Positions 1 through 8,232 of a DNA stretch of 64,000 bases are shown here, in pieces (the first letter of the stretch is position 1; every line of letters starts with the position of its first letter). The position numbers and the translations under genes are program-made. The DNA lies in NCBI RefSeq assembly GCF_009649845.1, contig NZ_WJIE01000001.1:496001-560000 (forward strand). The letters run 5' to 3'. The notes beneath the pieces were generated by a model. That model did not search any database and was not told the DNA's origin. It saw nothing but the letters and a program-made list of their open reading frames with translations. This DNA is from Polyangium spumosum (GTDB lineage: Bacteria; Myxococcota_A; Polyangia; Polyangiales; Polyangiaceae).

Positions 1-263
1 CCTGCGCCGAGGAGGGGCTCCAGATCATCGAGACCGTCGGGAGCGCCGGCGGACTCGAAGTTCCCATGCGCCTCGCCGTGGCGGTGGCGAGGCGAGAGAC
101 CGGCGACATCGGCGGGGCCCGCGAAGCGTTACGGGATACGCTCGCGCAGATCGAGCTGCGCGCGGAGAAGATACCGGATCCGGTGTTGCGCGAGCGGTAT
201 CGCAATCATGGTGGAGAAAATCGCCGCGCGCGCGAGCTGTCGAGAATCCTCTCGGCGGATTGA
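1..263 (+). CDS. C-terminal fragment of a larger protein, possibly a kinase/TPR-type regulator
   Basis: An open frame enters from the left edge (reading from base 3) and stops with TGA at 261-263, giving 86 visible residues. The visible part is helical and charged, with a pattern like tetratricopeptide arms (GDIGGAREALRD), and ends in RYRNHGGENRRARELSRILSAD. In myxobacteria such tails often close long Ser/Thr-kinase or AAA/TPR signalling proteins, where a final 'LR.RY....ENR..LELAR' helix is common; that assignment is inference from style only. The ATG at 66 is internal to this frame and is unlikely to be a start. The rest of the gene lies outside the window. Confidence 0.6.
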   Translation, partial: CAEEGLQIIETVGSAGGLEVPMRLAVAVARRETGDIGGAREALRDTLAQIELRAEKIPDPVLRERYRNHGGENRRARELSRILSAD

Positions 264-415
264 CACGCGTAGACGACGCTGCGTGTGCTTACGCTCAAAG
301 TGCAACCCTCGTCCCGCGCTCGAACTGTCCGCCAAGTTCGGATCTCTCCCAGCGATCCTCTCGATGAGGGGTCGATCGTGACGCCGGGCAGCAGCAGCAG
401 CCCCCCAGAAACCTG

Positions 416-444
416 TTTACACCCCTCCCCCTCTCGCCGATAAT
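416..444 (+). promoter_or_regulatory. Near-consensus sigma70-type promoter giving a leaderless esterase transcript
   Basis: TTTACA (416-421), a 17-bp spacer and GATAAT (439-444) form a good -35/-10 pair. Only six bases (CGACCA) separate the -10 box from the ATG at 451, so the expected transcription start falls on or next to the start codon. No Shine-Dalgarno sequence precedes the gene. Both facts point to a leaderless mRNA. Confidence 0.6.
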
Positions 445-450
445 CGACCA

Positions 451-1458
451 ATGGGCCAAGCCAAAATTCAGGTCTTCTACCCCGTCCCCCGCGGGCGCGT
501 CGTCCTCCGGACGGAATCCGACTGGAATCGCTCCGTCGAGCCGAATTACGTCAGCGACGATCGCACCATCACCGAGTTCGTCATCGACGCCGACCAGAAG
601 TATTTTTACTTCAAGCCCTGCCTCGACGACGAGCGCGGCTTCACCTGGTCCCAGGGCGACAACTACCTCGCCACCACCAGCGACACCACCATCCGCCGGT
701 GTTATCCGCACTTCTTCTGCCCGCCGCGCGGCACGTTCTCCCCCGTCGTCACGGTCCCCGAGGGGAACGCGGAGGCGAACCACCACGTGCGGGTCTACTT
801 CCCGCCCGGATACGACGAGAACACCCTCAAGCGGTATCCCGTGCTCTACATGCACGACGGGACGAACCTCTTCTTCGGCGACGAGGCCTTCGGCGGCAAC
901 GAGTGGCGCGTCGACGAGAACGTCGAGCTGCTCCATTCGATGAACCTCATCGACAAGGTCATCGTCGTCGGCGTCTACGCCAAGGACCGCATGTACGAGT
1001 ACACGAAGCCCGGATACGAGCGGTACGGCGATTTCATGGTGAACCAGCTCAAGCCGTTCATCGACAGCCGCCTGCGCACGCTCTCCGACCCGCAGAACAC
1101 CGCCGTCATGGGCTCCTCGCTCGGCGGCGTGGTCTCGTTTTTCCTCGGGTGGCATTACCCGCACGTCTTCGGCAAGGCCGCCTGCCTCTCGAGCACCTTC
1201 GGCTATCGTGACGACCTGATCGAGCGCGTGGCGAGCGAACCCAAGCGAGACGTGCGGTTCTACATCGACAGCGGATGGCCGCGGGACAACTACGAGCGGA
1301 CCACGGCCATGCGCGACCAGCTCCTCGCCAAGGGCTTCCAGTTCGGCAAGGATCTGCTCTACTTCGCCTTCCCCGGCGACCTGCACAACGAGCACTCCTG
1401 GGCGGCGCGGAGCCACGTGCCCTTCCAGTACTTCTTCGGCAAGGCCGCGCGCGCTTGA
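451..1458 (+). CDS. Putative esterase, enterochelin-esterase/YieL-like alpha/beta hydrolase
   Basis: 335 aa. Residues 1-100 form a beta-rich N-terminal region like the immunoglobulin/CBM48-like domain that precedes many D-family esterases. The hydrolase domain follows. The nucleophile elbow is GSSLGG with Ser223, a plausible acid is Asp273 (YIDSG), and the His is His315 (NEHSW). Strand 'RYPVLYMHDGTN' (129-140) is the typical opening of this esterase family. No signal peptide is seen, so a cytoplasmic location is likely. The gene stands alone; the promoter at 416-444 drives it and its start needs no ribosome site. The substrate cannot be told from sequence; ferric-siderophore, feruloyl or other ester hydrolysis are all known in the family. 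Confidence 0.75.
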   Translation: MGQAKIQVFYPVPRGRVVLRTESDWNRSVEPNYVSDDRTITEFVIDADQKYFYFKPCLDDERGFTWSQGDNYLATTSDTTIRRCYPHFFCPPRGTFSPVVTVPEGNAEANHHVRVYFPPGYDENTLKRYPVLYMHDGTNLFFGDEAFGGNEWRVDENVELLHSMNLIDKVIVVGVYAKDRMYEYTKPGYERYGDFMVNQLKPFIDSRLRTLSDPQNTAVMGSSLGGVVSFFLGWHYPHVFGKAACLSSTFGYRDDLIERVASEPKRDVRFYIDSGWPRDNYERTTAMRDQLLAKGFQFGKDLLYFAFPGDLHNEHSWAARSHVPFQYFFGKAARA

Positions 1459-1522
1459 CCCCCTCACGAGGGCCGCGCCTGCTCGCCGAGCGCGCGGCCC
1501 GCCCTTTGCTGCGGAGAACACC

Positions 1523-1879
1523 ATGCCGCTCGGAATTCTCCTCGTCATGTTGCTGATCGTCGCTGCCCTCGTCCTGGGAATCTGGGCGACGTTCAGCGTG
1601 CTCGGCGTGCTCGTCACCCTCGCCATCGCCGCGCTCGTCGGCTGGCTGGCCGATCGAATCGTGCCCGGCCGCCTGCCCTACGGCTGGGCGGGCGCCATGG
1701 TGGCAGGCCTGCTCGGGAGCTTCATCGGCTCCATGCTCCTCGGCCGCGTCGGCCCCGAAATCGCACGAATCCCCATCATCCCCGCGTTCGTCGGCGCCGT
1801 GATCGTCGCCTTCGTCGTGCAGATGGTCCTCAAGCGAGGCGTCGGGCGCCGCGACCGCGGGCCGGAGACGCGGGTCTAG
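1523..1879 (+). CDS. GlsB/YeaQ/YmgE family small membrane protein
   Basis: 118 aa and almost wholly hydrophobic, with about four membrane segments. The middle carries the family pattern GWLADRIVPGR (residues ~38-48) followed by Gly-rich helices (AGLLGSFIGSMLLG), as in transglycosylase-associated proteins. The N-terminal pair of helices is extra to the usual ~80-90 aa of the family. GGAG at 1512-1515 sits 7 nt before the ATG. Family members are stress-linked inner-membrane proteins of unclear biochemical role. It lies 64 bp after the esterase on the same strand and may be co-transcribed. Confidence 0.75.
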   Translation: MPLGILLVMLLIVAALVLGIWATFSVLGVLVTLAIAALVGWLADRIVPGRLPYGWAGAMVAGLLGSFIGSMLLGRVGPEIARIPIIPAFVGAVIVAFVVQMVLKRGVGRRDRGPETRV

Positions 1880-1975
1880 TCGGGCAGGGATGAACGAGAA
1901 GCGTGCAGCGCGATCTCTGTCCCGCTGGCACCACCGTTGCTGACGAATGATTGGCGAGCGAAAGGAGTCCCATTC

Positions 1976-2389
1976 ATGATCCGACGCTACCTGGTTCACT
2001 TCGCGGCGTGCGCTGCCTCCGCCCTGCTCTTCGGCTGCGGGGAGGGCTCCACGGCGGACGCGATCGATCGCGACACGGGCCATTTCACCGTGAACTGGAC
2101 GATCAGCAACCAGCGCGCCGCGAATTATTGCACCGCGTACGACGCGACGGGTGCGCTGATCCAGATCCGCAACGACCAGGAGGAGTTCGTCGCGGATATC
2201 CGGGTGCCGTGCACCCAGTTCGAGGCGAGCATCGAGCTGCCCGTGGACAATTACCACGCGACGATCGTCCTCGTGAAGGAGGACGGCGAGGCCGTCGGCA
2301 ACAGGATCGACCTCGGGACGTTCAAGGTCGAGGCCGGCGACGACATCGCGCGCGAGGCGACGTTCGCGATGCCGCCGCCCCGGGATTGA
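1976..2389 (+). CDS. Small secreted lipoprotein, unknown function
   Basis: 137 aa. The start is the ATG at 1976, chosen over an upstream TTG because AAAGGAG (1961-1967) lies 8 nt before it and because it gives a clean lipoprotein signal: MIRRYL, a hydrophobic stretch, then the lipobox LLFGC. The mature part (~115 aa) looks like a single beta-sandwich: 'TVNWTISNQRAANYC' then alternating hydrophobic strands ending in an 'F.VEAGDDIAREATFAMPP' edge. No catalytic motif is visible. I do not recognise a named family; similar short lipoproteins are frequent in myxobacteria. Confidence 0.7.
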   Translation: MIRRYLVHFAACAASALLFGCGEGSTADAIDRDTGHFTVNWTISNQRAANYCTAYDATGALIQIRNDQEEFVADIRVPCTQFEASIELPVDNYHATIVLVKEDGEAVGNRIDLGTFKVEAGDDIAREATFAMPPPRD

Positions 2390-2418
2390 CCTCGAACCAA
2401 AGAAAGGCGTTTTGCAGG

Positions 2419-2447
2419 GCCGCAGGGGCGGAGATCGCGCCTGCGGC
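2419..2447 (+). terminator. Hairpin terminator candidate in a convergent gap
   Basis: GCCGCAGG (2419-2426) pairs perfectly with CCTGCGGC (2440-2447) across a 13-nt loop and is followed by TCTTTGT. It sits between the lipoprotein (+) and the histidine kinase (-), where a terminator is expected. The T-tract is weak. Confidence 0.45.
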
Positions 2448-2456
2448 TCTTTGTCC

Positions 2457-4856
2457 CTACCCCCCGCGCTTCCGCGCTTGCCGCGGGAGCAAGACGGTGA
2501 ACGTCGTCCCCTCCTCGTTCGTCGAGCGCACCTCGATCCGGCCGCCGTGGGCCTCCACGATCGATTTCACGATGTAAAGCCCGAGCCCCACGCTCCGGGC
2601 CCGCGAATCCCCCGGCAATACGCCCCGATGCATGGGCGCGAAGAGGTGCGGCCGGATCTCGTCCGGGATCGCCGGGCCTTCGTTGTGCACCGACACGGCG
2701 AGCTCCTCGGCCCTGCCCTCGGTCTTCACCGTGATCGGGGTCCCGGGCGGGCTGTACTGGACCGCGTTGCTCGTGATGTTCGTGATCACCTGCGCGATCC
2801 GGTCGGTGTCGAAGGCGCCGCGACCGTCGCCCGCTTGCTGCGAGGGGAACTCCCGATCCGGATAGACCAGCCGCACCTCTTCGAGCACGCCGGCCACGAA
2901 GGAATGGAGCTCCACCTCCCGCGGCGAGATCGGGATCCCGCGGCCGAGGCGCGCCGACGTGAAATCGAGCAGGTCGCGGATCAAGCGGCTGGCGCGCTCG
3001 GCCGAGGCGAGGATCCGCGCCGCCGTCTTCGTCGCCCGCTCGTCGAGATCCTCGCGCCGCAAGAGCACCGTGGCCGCGAGGGTGATGGCGCTGAGCGGGT
3101 TGCGCAGATCGTGCGAGACGATGCCGATGAGCTGCTGCTCGAACTCGAGGCGGCGCAGATCCTCGGCCTCGCGGCGCTTGCGCTCGGTGATGTCGGAGAC
3201 GAGCGAGACGAAGCCGATCACCCGCCCCGCCGCCGTCACCTGCGGGACGAACGTCACCTCCACGAAGCCCCGGCGCCCGCCCCGAAAGACGAACGGGTGC
3301 TCGTGCCGGACCGTCTCTCCACGCATCACGCGTTCGAAGAGCGGCTTCGCCGTGCGGTAGTTCTCCTCGCCGATGACCTCGACGATACGTTTCCCCGCGA
3401 GTGACTCCGGCGGGACCCCGAACCAGGCCTCGTAGGCCTTGTTCGTCAGCCGATAGCGCTCGTCGGCGCCGACGATGTTGATGAGGTCCGGCAGGCTGTC
3501 GACGACGAGCCGGAGCCTCTGCTCGCTCTCCGAGAGCGCGGCACGGCTGCGGCGCAGCGCCTCCTCGGCGCTCCTGCGCTCGGTGATGTCCTCCCCGACG
3601 ACGCCGACCCCCCAGATCGCGCCGTCCGCGCCGCGCACGGGGAAATACCTGACGAGCCGATGAAGCATCCGGCCGCTCCCGGGCGGCAGCTCCATCGTGA
3701 ACTCGCGCCCCACGACGGGCTCGCCGGTCTCGAGCACCCGCCGAAGCACACGCTCGACCTCCTCGAGCTGCGCCGGATCGACGAATGCGCGGATCGGCTT
3801 GCCCGGGAACTCGCCGCGCCGACGGCCGTGCAGCTCCGCCAGCGCCGTGTTCACCAGCACGTAACGAAGCTCGGTGTCGACGAAGGCGAGGCCGAGGGGC
3901 GAGGACTCCGTGAAGCTCGACAGCATGGCGAGGGCCTTGTGGGTCTCGTCGCGGCTCCGCTCGAGCGCCAGGATCGCGGCCGCGCGCGCCGCGAGCGTGC
4001 GCACGAGCAGCCGGTCCTCGTCGGACAGGGCCCGCACCTTCTCCGACCCCACGACGATCACGGCGGCGACGCGGCTCTCGATCAAGAGCGGGACCGCATA
4101 CGCCGAGCGGAGCCGCTCCTTGTTGATGCCCGCGCTCGTGATGCGTGGATCCTCCCGCGTGTCGACGCTCTCGAGCGGCGCCGCCGCGAGCGCCGCGCGG
4201 CCGGCCAGGCACTCGCCGAGGCGAATACGCGCGCCGAGCGACTCTTCCTGCGCAGGCCCGACGGCCGCGCGGACGACGAGCTCCTCCTCCTCGACCACGT
4301 ACATGGACGCCGAATCCACGATGGGCGAGGTCTCTCGCAGGCCGACGAGGAAGCTCTGCAAGAAATTGTGGAGGCCTTCGCTGTTCAGGGCGGCATTCGA
4401 GACGGCGTCGAGCGCGCGCAAGGTCCGCTCGCGCGTGGCCGTGTAAGTCGCGACGGCCGCGCCGATCGCCGCGTCGATGGCCTGGTCGAAGGCGAGGACG
4501 TCGCGGACGGGCGTGAGCTCCCCGCTCTCCCGCGACCAGATATCGAGGACGCACCGGCGGAGGACGCCATACTCCGTCACCACCTCCTGGAGATCGAAGC
4601 CCACTTCGAGGCGCGCGAGGGCGTGGAGATCCGGGGCGCGCAAATGCACAGCGGAGCCCTCGCCTTCCAGGGTCCGGGCGAGCCCGTCGAGGATGTCGGG
4701 GATGTGATCACGCAGGGCGAGCTCCGGCAGCGCCCGGGCGATCGGCAAGGCGCGGACACGCGAGGACCATTCCTGTACGATCCGCTCGCCGCTCGACCGG
4801 AGAAACGCCCCGAGCCGCAGCCCCGAGGGCCGATCGGGCCCCGCTTCATCCGCCAT
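2457..4856 (-). CDS. Sensor histidine kinase with RsbRD-like, GAF and two PAS domains
   Basis: 799 aa from the ATG at 4856; an AAGGAAG ribosome site just upstream favours this start over one 73 codons earlier. Domain order: an N-terminal helical domain like the RsbRD N-terminal domain (residues ~5-120), a GAF domain (~150-300), two PAS domains (~315-430 and ~440-560; each ends in DITER), a HisKA helix with His582 in IVSHDLRNP, and a HATPase domain with N box (NITSNAVQYS), G1 (NEGPAIPDE) and G2 (VGLGLYIVKS). There are no membrane segments and no receiver, so it is a soluble kinase whose partner regulator is elsewhere. It is divergent from kup. Confidence 0.88.
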   Translation of the reverse strand: MADEAGPDRPSGLRLGAFLRSSGERIVQEWSSRVRALPIARALPELALRDHIPDILDGLARTLEGEGSAVHLRAPDLHALARLEVGFDLQEVVTEYGVLRRCVLDIWSRESGELTPVRDVLAFDQAIDAAIGAAVATYTATRERTLRALDAVSNAALNSEGLHNFLQSFLVGLRETSPIVDSASMYVVEEEELVVRAAVGPAQEESLGARIRLGECLAGRAALAAAPLESVDTREDPRITSAGINKERLRSAYAVPLLIESRVAAVIVVGSEKVRALSDEDRLLVRTLAARAAAILALERSRDETHKALAMLSSFTESSPLGLAFVDTELRYVLVNTALAELHGRRRGEFPGKPIRAFVDPAQLEEVERVLRRVLETGEPVVGREFTMELPPGSGRMLHRLVRYFPVRGADGAIWGVGVVGEDITERRSAEEALRRSRAALSESEQRLRLVVDSLPDLINIVGADERYRLTNKAYEAWFGVPPESLAGKRIVEVIGEENYRTAKPLFERVMRGETVRHEHPFVFRGGRRGFVEVTFVPQVTAAGRVIGFVSLVSDITERKRREAEDLRRLEFEQQLIGIVSHDLRNPLSAITLAATVLLRREDLDERATKTAARILASAERASRLIRDLLDFTSARLGRGIPISPREVELHSFVAGVLEEVRLVYPDREFPSQQAGDGRGAFDTDRIAQVITNITSNAVQYSPPGTPITVKTEGRAEELAVSVHNEGPAIPDEIRPHLFAPMHRGVLPGDSRARSVGLGLYIVKSIVEAHGGRIEVRSTNEEGTTFTVLLPRQARKRGG

Positions 4857-4952
4857 CACTTCCTTGTTCTTTGATGCAGCACGAGCGGAGGCGGAAGCGG
4901 GGGCGAAGGCGATGGCGGGCCACCGCTCGCTCGCCTCCTGGCCGGATGGCCT

Positions 4953-4958
4953 TAGGTT
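4953..4958 (+). promoter_or_regulatory. TAGGTT -10 box directly before kup (leaderless start)
   Basis: TAGGTT lies 7 nt before the kup ATG at 4966, so the predicted transcription start coincides with the start codon. There is no Shine-Dalgarno sequence and no convincing -35 box. The same -10 hexamer occurs before proA (21751-21756) and mutM (63251-63256). Confidence 0.4.
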
Positions 4959-4965
4959 CGCCGCG

Positions 4966-6870
4966 ATGACGGACGAAACCGGAAGGGCTGCCCAGCCCGG
5001 CGCGCCCGCGGCCCACGGCCCCCGCGCGGCCCTGCTCCTCGGCGCGCTCGGCGTCGTCTTCGGGGATATCGGCACGAGCCCGCTCTACGCCATCAAAGAA
5101 TGCTTCAGCCCGGCCGCCTCGCACCGGGTCGCGCCGACGCCGGAGAACATCCTGGGCATCCTGTCGCTGGTCTTCTGGACGCTGCTGATGGTGGTGTCGG
5201 TCAAATACCTCGGGTTCATCCTGAAGGCCGACAACCAGGGATCGGGCGGGACGATGGCGCTGCTCGCGCTCGTGCCGCCCCGAAGAGGGCCAGGGACGGG
5301 GCCGCTCGTCTTGCTCGTGCTGCTCGGCGCGTCGCTTCTTTATGGCGAGGGCGTGATCACGCCGGCCATTTCGGTGCTCTCGGCCATGGAGGGGCTCGAG
5401 GTCGCCTACCACCCCTTGAAGCCGCTCATCGTGCCGCTCACGGTGGTGATCTTGATCGGGCTCTTCCTCGTGCAGAAGCGCGGAACGGGGAACATCGGCA
5501 ACGTCTTCGGGATCGTCACGCTCCTCTGGTTTCTGACCATCGCGACGCTCGGGGCCCGCTGGATCCTCGTCAATCGAAGCGTGCTCGCCGCGGTGGATCC
5601 GCGGTATGGCCTCCATTTCTTCCTGGAGCACCGGGGCCACGGGTTCTTGCTGCTCGGCGCCGTGGTCCTCTGCATCACGGGCTGCGAGGCGCTGTATGCG
5701 GACATGGGGCATTTCGGACGCGCTCCGATCCGGAGGGTCTGGTTCGTCGTCGTATGGCCGGCGCTGCTCCTCAATTATTTCGGGCAGGGCGCATTCTTGC
5801 TCCAGCACCCCGAGGGCGCGACGAACCCGTTTTACGCGCTCGCCCCCTCCTGGGCCCTCTATCCGACGATCGCCATCGCCACCGCGGCCACGATCGTCGC
5901 CTCGCAGGCCTTGATCTCGGGGGCATTCTCGCTCACCCAGCAGGCGGTCCAGCTCGGGTATTTCCCGCGCGTGACCATCGTGCATACGTCGAAGCACACC
6001 GAAGGGCAGATCTACATCCCCGAGATCAACCGCGCGCTCCTCGTGGCCTGCGTGCTGCTCGTCCTGCTCTTCCGGACGTCGAGCGCGCTCGCGGCGGCCT
6101 ACGGCATCGCGGTCACGGCCACGATGACCATCACCACGGTCGTGTATTTCGTGGTCGTCACGCAGCGCTGGGGCTGGCCGCTCTGGAAGGCCTTGCCGCC
6201 GGTGTTGACGTTCCTGGTGATCGATCTGTCGTTTTTCACGGCAAACGCGGCCAAGTTCTTCCACGGCGGCTGGTTCCCCGTCGTCCTGGCCGTCGGCATC
6301 TTCACGGTGATGACGACCTGGAAGACCGGGCGTCGTTTCCTCGGCGAGGCCTTCAAGGCGGACCTCTCGCCGCTCGATCAATTTCTGGAGGACGTGGCGA
6401 ACCAAAAACCCTTCCGCGTGAAGGGGACCGCGGTCTTCATGGCCTCGAACCCGCACGGGACGCCGCCCGTCCTCTTGCACCATTTCAAGCACAACCAGGT
6501 CCTGCACGAGCAGGTGGTGCTCCTGTCGATCACGAGCGAGCGCGTCCCCGAGATCCCCCCCGAGGAGCGCGTCAGCATCATCGACAAAGGGAACGGCTTT
6601 TATCGGGTGCGGGCGCGTTACGGGTTCATGCAATCGCCCCACGTGCCGAGCGTGCTGCTCGCCTGCAAGGCGCACGGGCTCGTGATCGACCTGAAGCGCA
6701 CGAGTTATTACCTCGGCCGCGAGACGCTCCTGCCCACGGGGCGGTCGAAGATGATGCGGTGGCGGAAAGGCCTCTTCGCCTTCATTTCCCGGAACGCGCG
6801 CCCGGCGACCGCGTACTTCGGGCTGCCGCCAGGGCGCGTCGTGGAGTTCGGGATGCAGATCAACCTGTGA
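4966..6870 (+). CDS. kup: Low-affinity potassium transporter Kup
   Basis: 634 aa, the usual length for Kup/KT family proteins. The start at 4966 gives MTDETGR; the upstream TTG would add 34 residues of non-family sequence. The family signature is clear near the N terminus (LGVVFGDIGTSPLYAIKECF, residues ~25-44), then GSGGTMALLAL, LLYGEGVITPAISVLSA and 'ADMGHFGRAPIRR'. About twelve membrane helices fill residues 15-460, followed by a ~170-residue soluble C-terminal domain ending in GMQINL. It imports K+ by proton symport across the inner membrane. It is divergent from the histidine kinase at 2457-4856; whether that kinase regulates it is not shown by the sequence. Confidence 0.95.
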   Translation: MTDETGRAAQPGAPAAHGPRAALLLGALGVVFGDIGTSPLYAIKECFSPAASHRVAPTPENILGILSLVFWTLLMVVSVKYLGFILKADNQGSGGTMALLALVPPRRGPGTGPLVLLVLLGASLLYGEGVITPAISVLSAMEGLEVAYHPLKPLIVPLTVVILIGLFLVQKRGTGNIGNVFGIVTLLWFLTIATLGARWILVNRSVLAAVDPRYGLHFFLEHRGHGFLLLGAVVLCITGCEALYADMGHFGRAPIRRVWFVVVWPALLLNYFGQGAFLLQHPEGATNPFYALAPSWALYPTIAIATAATIVASQALISGAFSLTQQAVQLGYFPRVTIVHTSKHTEGQIYIPEINRALLVACVLLVLLFRTSSALAAAYGIAVTATMTITTVVYFVVVTQRWGWPLWKALPPVLTFLVIDLSFFTANAAKFFHGGWFPVVLAVGIFTVMTTWKTGRRFLGEAFKADLSPLDQFLEDVANQKPFRVKGTAVFMASNPHGTPPVLLHHFKHNQVLHEQVVLLSITSERVPEIPPEERVSIIDKGNGFYRVRARYGFMQSPHVPSVLLACKAHGLVIDLKRTSYYLGRETLLPTGRSKMMRWRKGLFAFISRNARPATAYFGLPPGRVVEFGMQINL

Positions 6871-6928
6871 AGCGCCGCGGCGCGCCCCCCTCCCCAGGCT
6901 CCGCGCTCTGCGCTAGAACGACGGGCCC

Positions 6929-7546
6929 ATGCCGTCCACGCACGATTTCGTCGACACCTACCTGCGCGAGACCGCCGAGATCGCCCTCGGCACGAGCCGC
7001 GAAGACCTCACGGCCGTCATCGAGGTCCTCTTCGAGGCCTGGAGAAACGACCACACCATCTACACCTGCGGCAACGGCGGCAGCGCGGCGAACGCGAGCC
7101 ACCTGGCCTGCGACATCTCGAAGTTCACCTGGGCGGAAGGCAAGAAGCGCTTCAAGTGCCGCTCGCTCTGCGACAACGCAGCGCTGATCAGCGCGCTCAC
7201 GAACGACGTGGGCTTCAACAGGATCTTCCTCGAGCAGCTCGACGGCTCGATGGCGCCCGGCGACGTGCTCGTCTGCCTGAGCGTCCACGGCGGCTCGGGC
7301 GCGGACAAGGCCGGGCCCTGGTCGCAAAACCTGGTCGCCGCGGCCGACTTCGTGAAGAAACACGGCGGCAAGGTGGTCGCGCTCGTGGGTTACGACGGCG
7401 GCGCGCTGCGGCAGATGGCCGACGCCTCCATCCTCGTCCCCCGGACCTCGGGCGGGCACACGTCGACGCCGCACGTGGAGGGTTTTCATGAAGTCTACCA
7501 TCACCTGATCTGCGAGCGGCTGCGGCAGATGGTGGCCGAGGCATGA
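6929..7546 (+). CDS. SIS-domain sugar isomerase, GmhA-like (sedoheptulose-7-phosphate isomerase type)
   Basis: 205 aa, one SIS domain. Visible family motifs: phosphate-binding CGNGGSAANASH (residues ~48-59), a central SALTNDVGFN, the loop LSVHGGSG, and the C-terminal 'HVEGFHEVYHHLICE' helix with the His residues used in GmhA-type catalysis. GmhA turns sedoheptulose 7-phosphate into heptose 7-phosphate, the first step of ADP/GDP-heptose synthesis. The next gene is a GmhB-like phosphatase overlapping by 4 nt (ATGA), which supports a heptose-type role. No Shine-Dalgarno sequence is apparent; a TAGAAC sits 9 nt before the ATG. Another phosphosugar substrate (DiaA-like or other) cannot be excluded. 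Confidence 0.8.
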   Translation: MPSTHDFVDTYLRETAEIALGTSREDLTAVIEVLFEAWRNDHTIYTCGNGGSAANASHLACDISKFTWAEGKKRFKCRSLCDNAALISALTNDVGFNRIFLEQLDGSMAPGDVLVCLSVHGGSGADKAGPWSQNLVAAADFVKKHGGKVVALVGYDGGALRQMADASILVPRTSGGHTSTPHVEGFHEVYHHLICERLRQMVAEA

Positions 7547-8181
7547 ACGGACGGGCGCGGGCCGGCGTGATCCTCGACCGCGACGGGACGCTCATCGATT
7601 TCGTCCGCGACCCCGAGCTCGGCGCCGTGGTGAGCGCCTTCCACCCGGATCACGTGCGCCTCTTGCCCGGCGTCGCCAGGGGGCTCGCCCTCCTGCAAGA
7701 CGCCGGCTTCGCCCTCGCGATCGCGACGAACCAGCCAGGCGCGGCGAAGGGCCAGATCCCGGAGAGCGCCATCACCCGGACGAACCAGGCGCTCGTCGAC
7801 GCGCTCGCGGCCGAGGGCATCCGCATCGAAGCCGTCCGCGCCTGCCTGCACCACCCGGAGGGCGGGCCGGGCGGTGATCCGGCGCTCGCCACGGACTGCA
7901 CGTGCCGCAAGCCAAAGCCGGGGATGCTGCTGTCGATCGTGGAGGAGCTCGGGCTCGATCCTTCACGCTCGTGGATGGTCGGCGACGCGGCCGTGGATGT
8001 GCTGGCCGCGCGCGCGGCGGGCCTCCGCGCGGGGCTCGTCTTCGAGTGGGGGCGCTGCGAGATGTGCCCGGTTCGAGGGGGCTTCGACGAGATCCCGATG
8101 ATCCGACCGGACGCGTCGGCGAGCCGCTTCGACGAGCTCGCCCGGCGGATCCGAGATTCTCTAGCCATGGCGCCGGCCTGA
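7543..8181 (+). CDS. HAD-family heptose-bisphosphate phosphatase, GmhB-like
   Basis: 212 aa HAD-IIIA phosphatase. The nucleophile motif is ILDRDGTLI (Asp12 and Asp14), motif II lies in IATNQPG, the Lys motif in CRKPKPGM and motif IV in MVGDAAVDV. A GmhB-type zinc loop is visible: CLHHPEGG followed by CTC before the RKPKPG motif. GmhB removes the C7 phosphate of D-glycero-manno-heptose 1,7-bisphosphate. The start overlaps the stop of the SIS gene (ATGA), indicating translational coupling. HldE/HddA-type kinase and nucleotidyltransferase genes are not in the window. Confidence 0.82.
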   Translation: MNGRARAGVILDRDGTLIDFVRDPELGAVVSAFHPDHVRLLPGVARGLALLQDAGFALAIATNQPGAAKGQIPESAITRTNQALVDALAAEGIRIEAVRACLHHPEGGPGGDPALATDCTCRKPKPGMLLSIVEELGLDPSRSWMVGDAAVDVLAARAAGLRAGLVFEWGRCEMCPVRGGFDEIPMIRPDASASRFDELARRIRDSLAMAPA

Positions 8182-8232
8182 TCTATGCTCCGCCGCCCCC
8201 CGGCCTTGCCGGCGGCGTTGCTCGGAGTCGAC

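Noticed and set aside
264-450. Regulatory RNA or gene in the first gap
   Set aside because: Apart from the promoter at 416-444 and a weak ACACGC/GCGTGT pairing, nothing supports a gene or structured RNA.
4864-4965. Upstream TTG start for kup adding 34 residues
   Set aside because: The added residues do not match the Kup family and overlap the divergent kinase's ribosome-site region.
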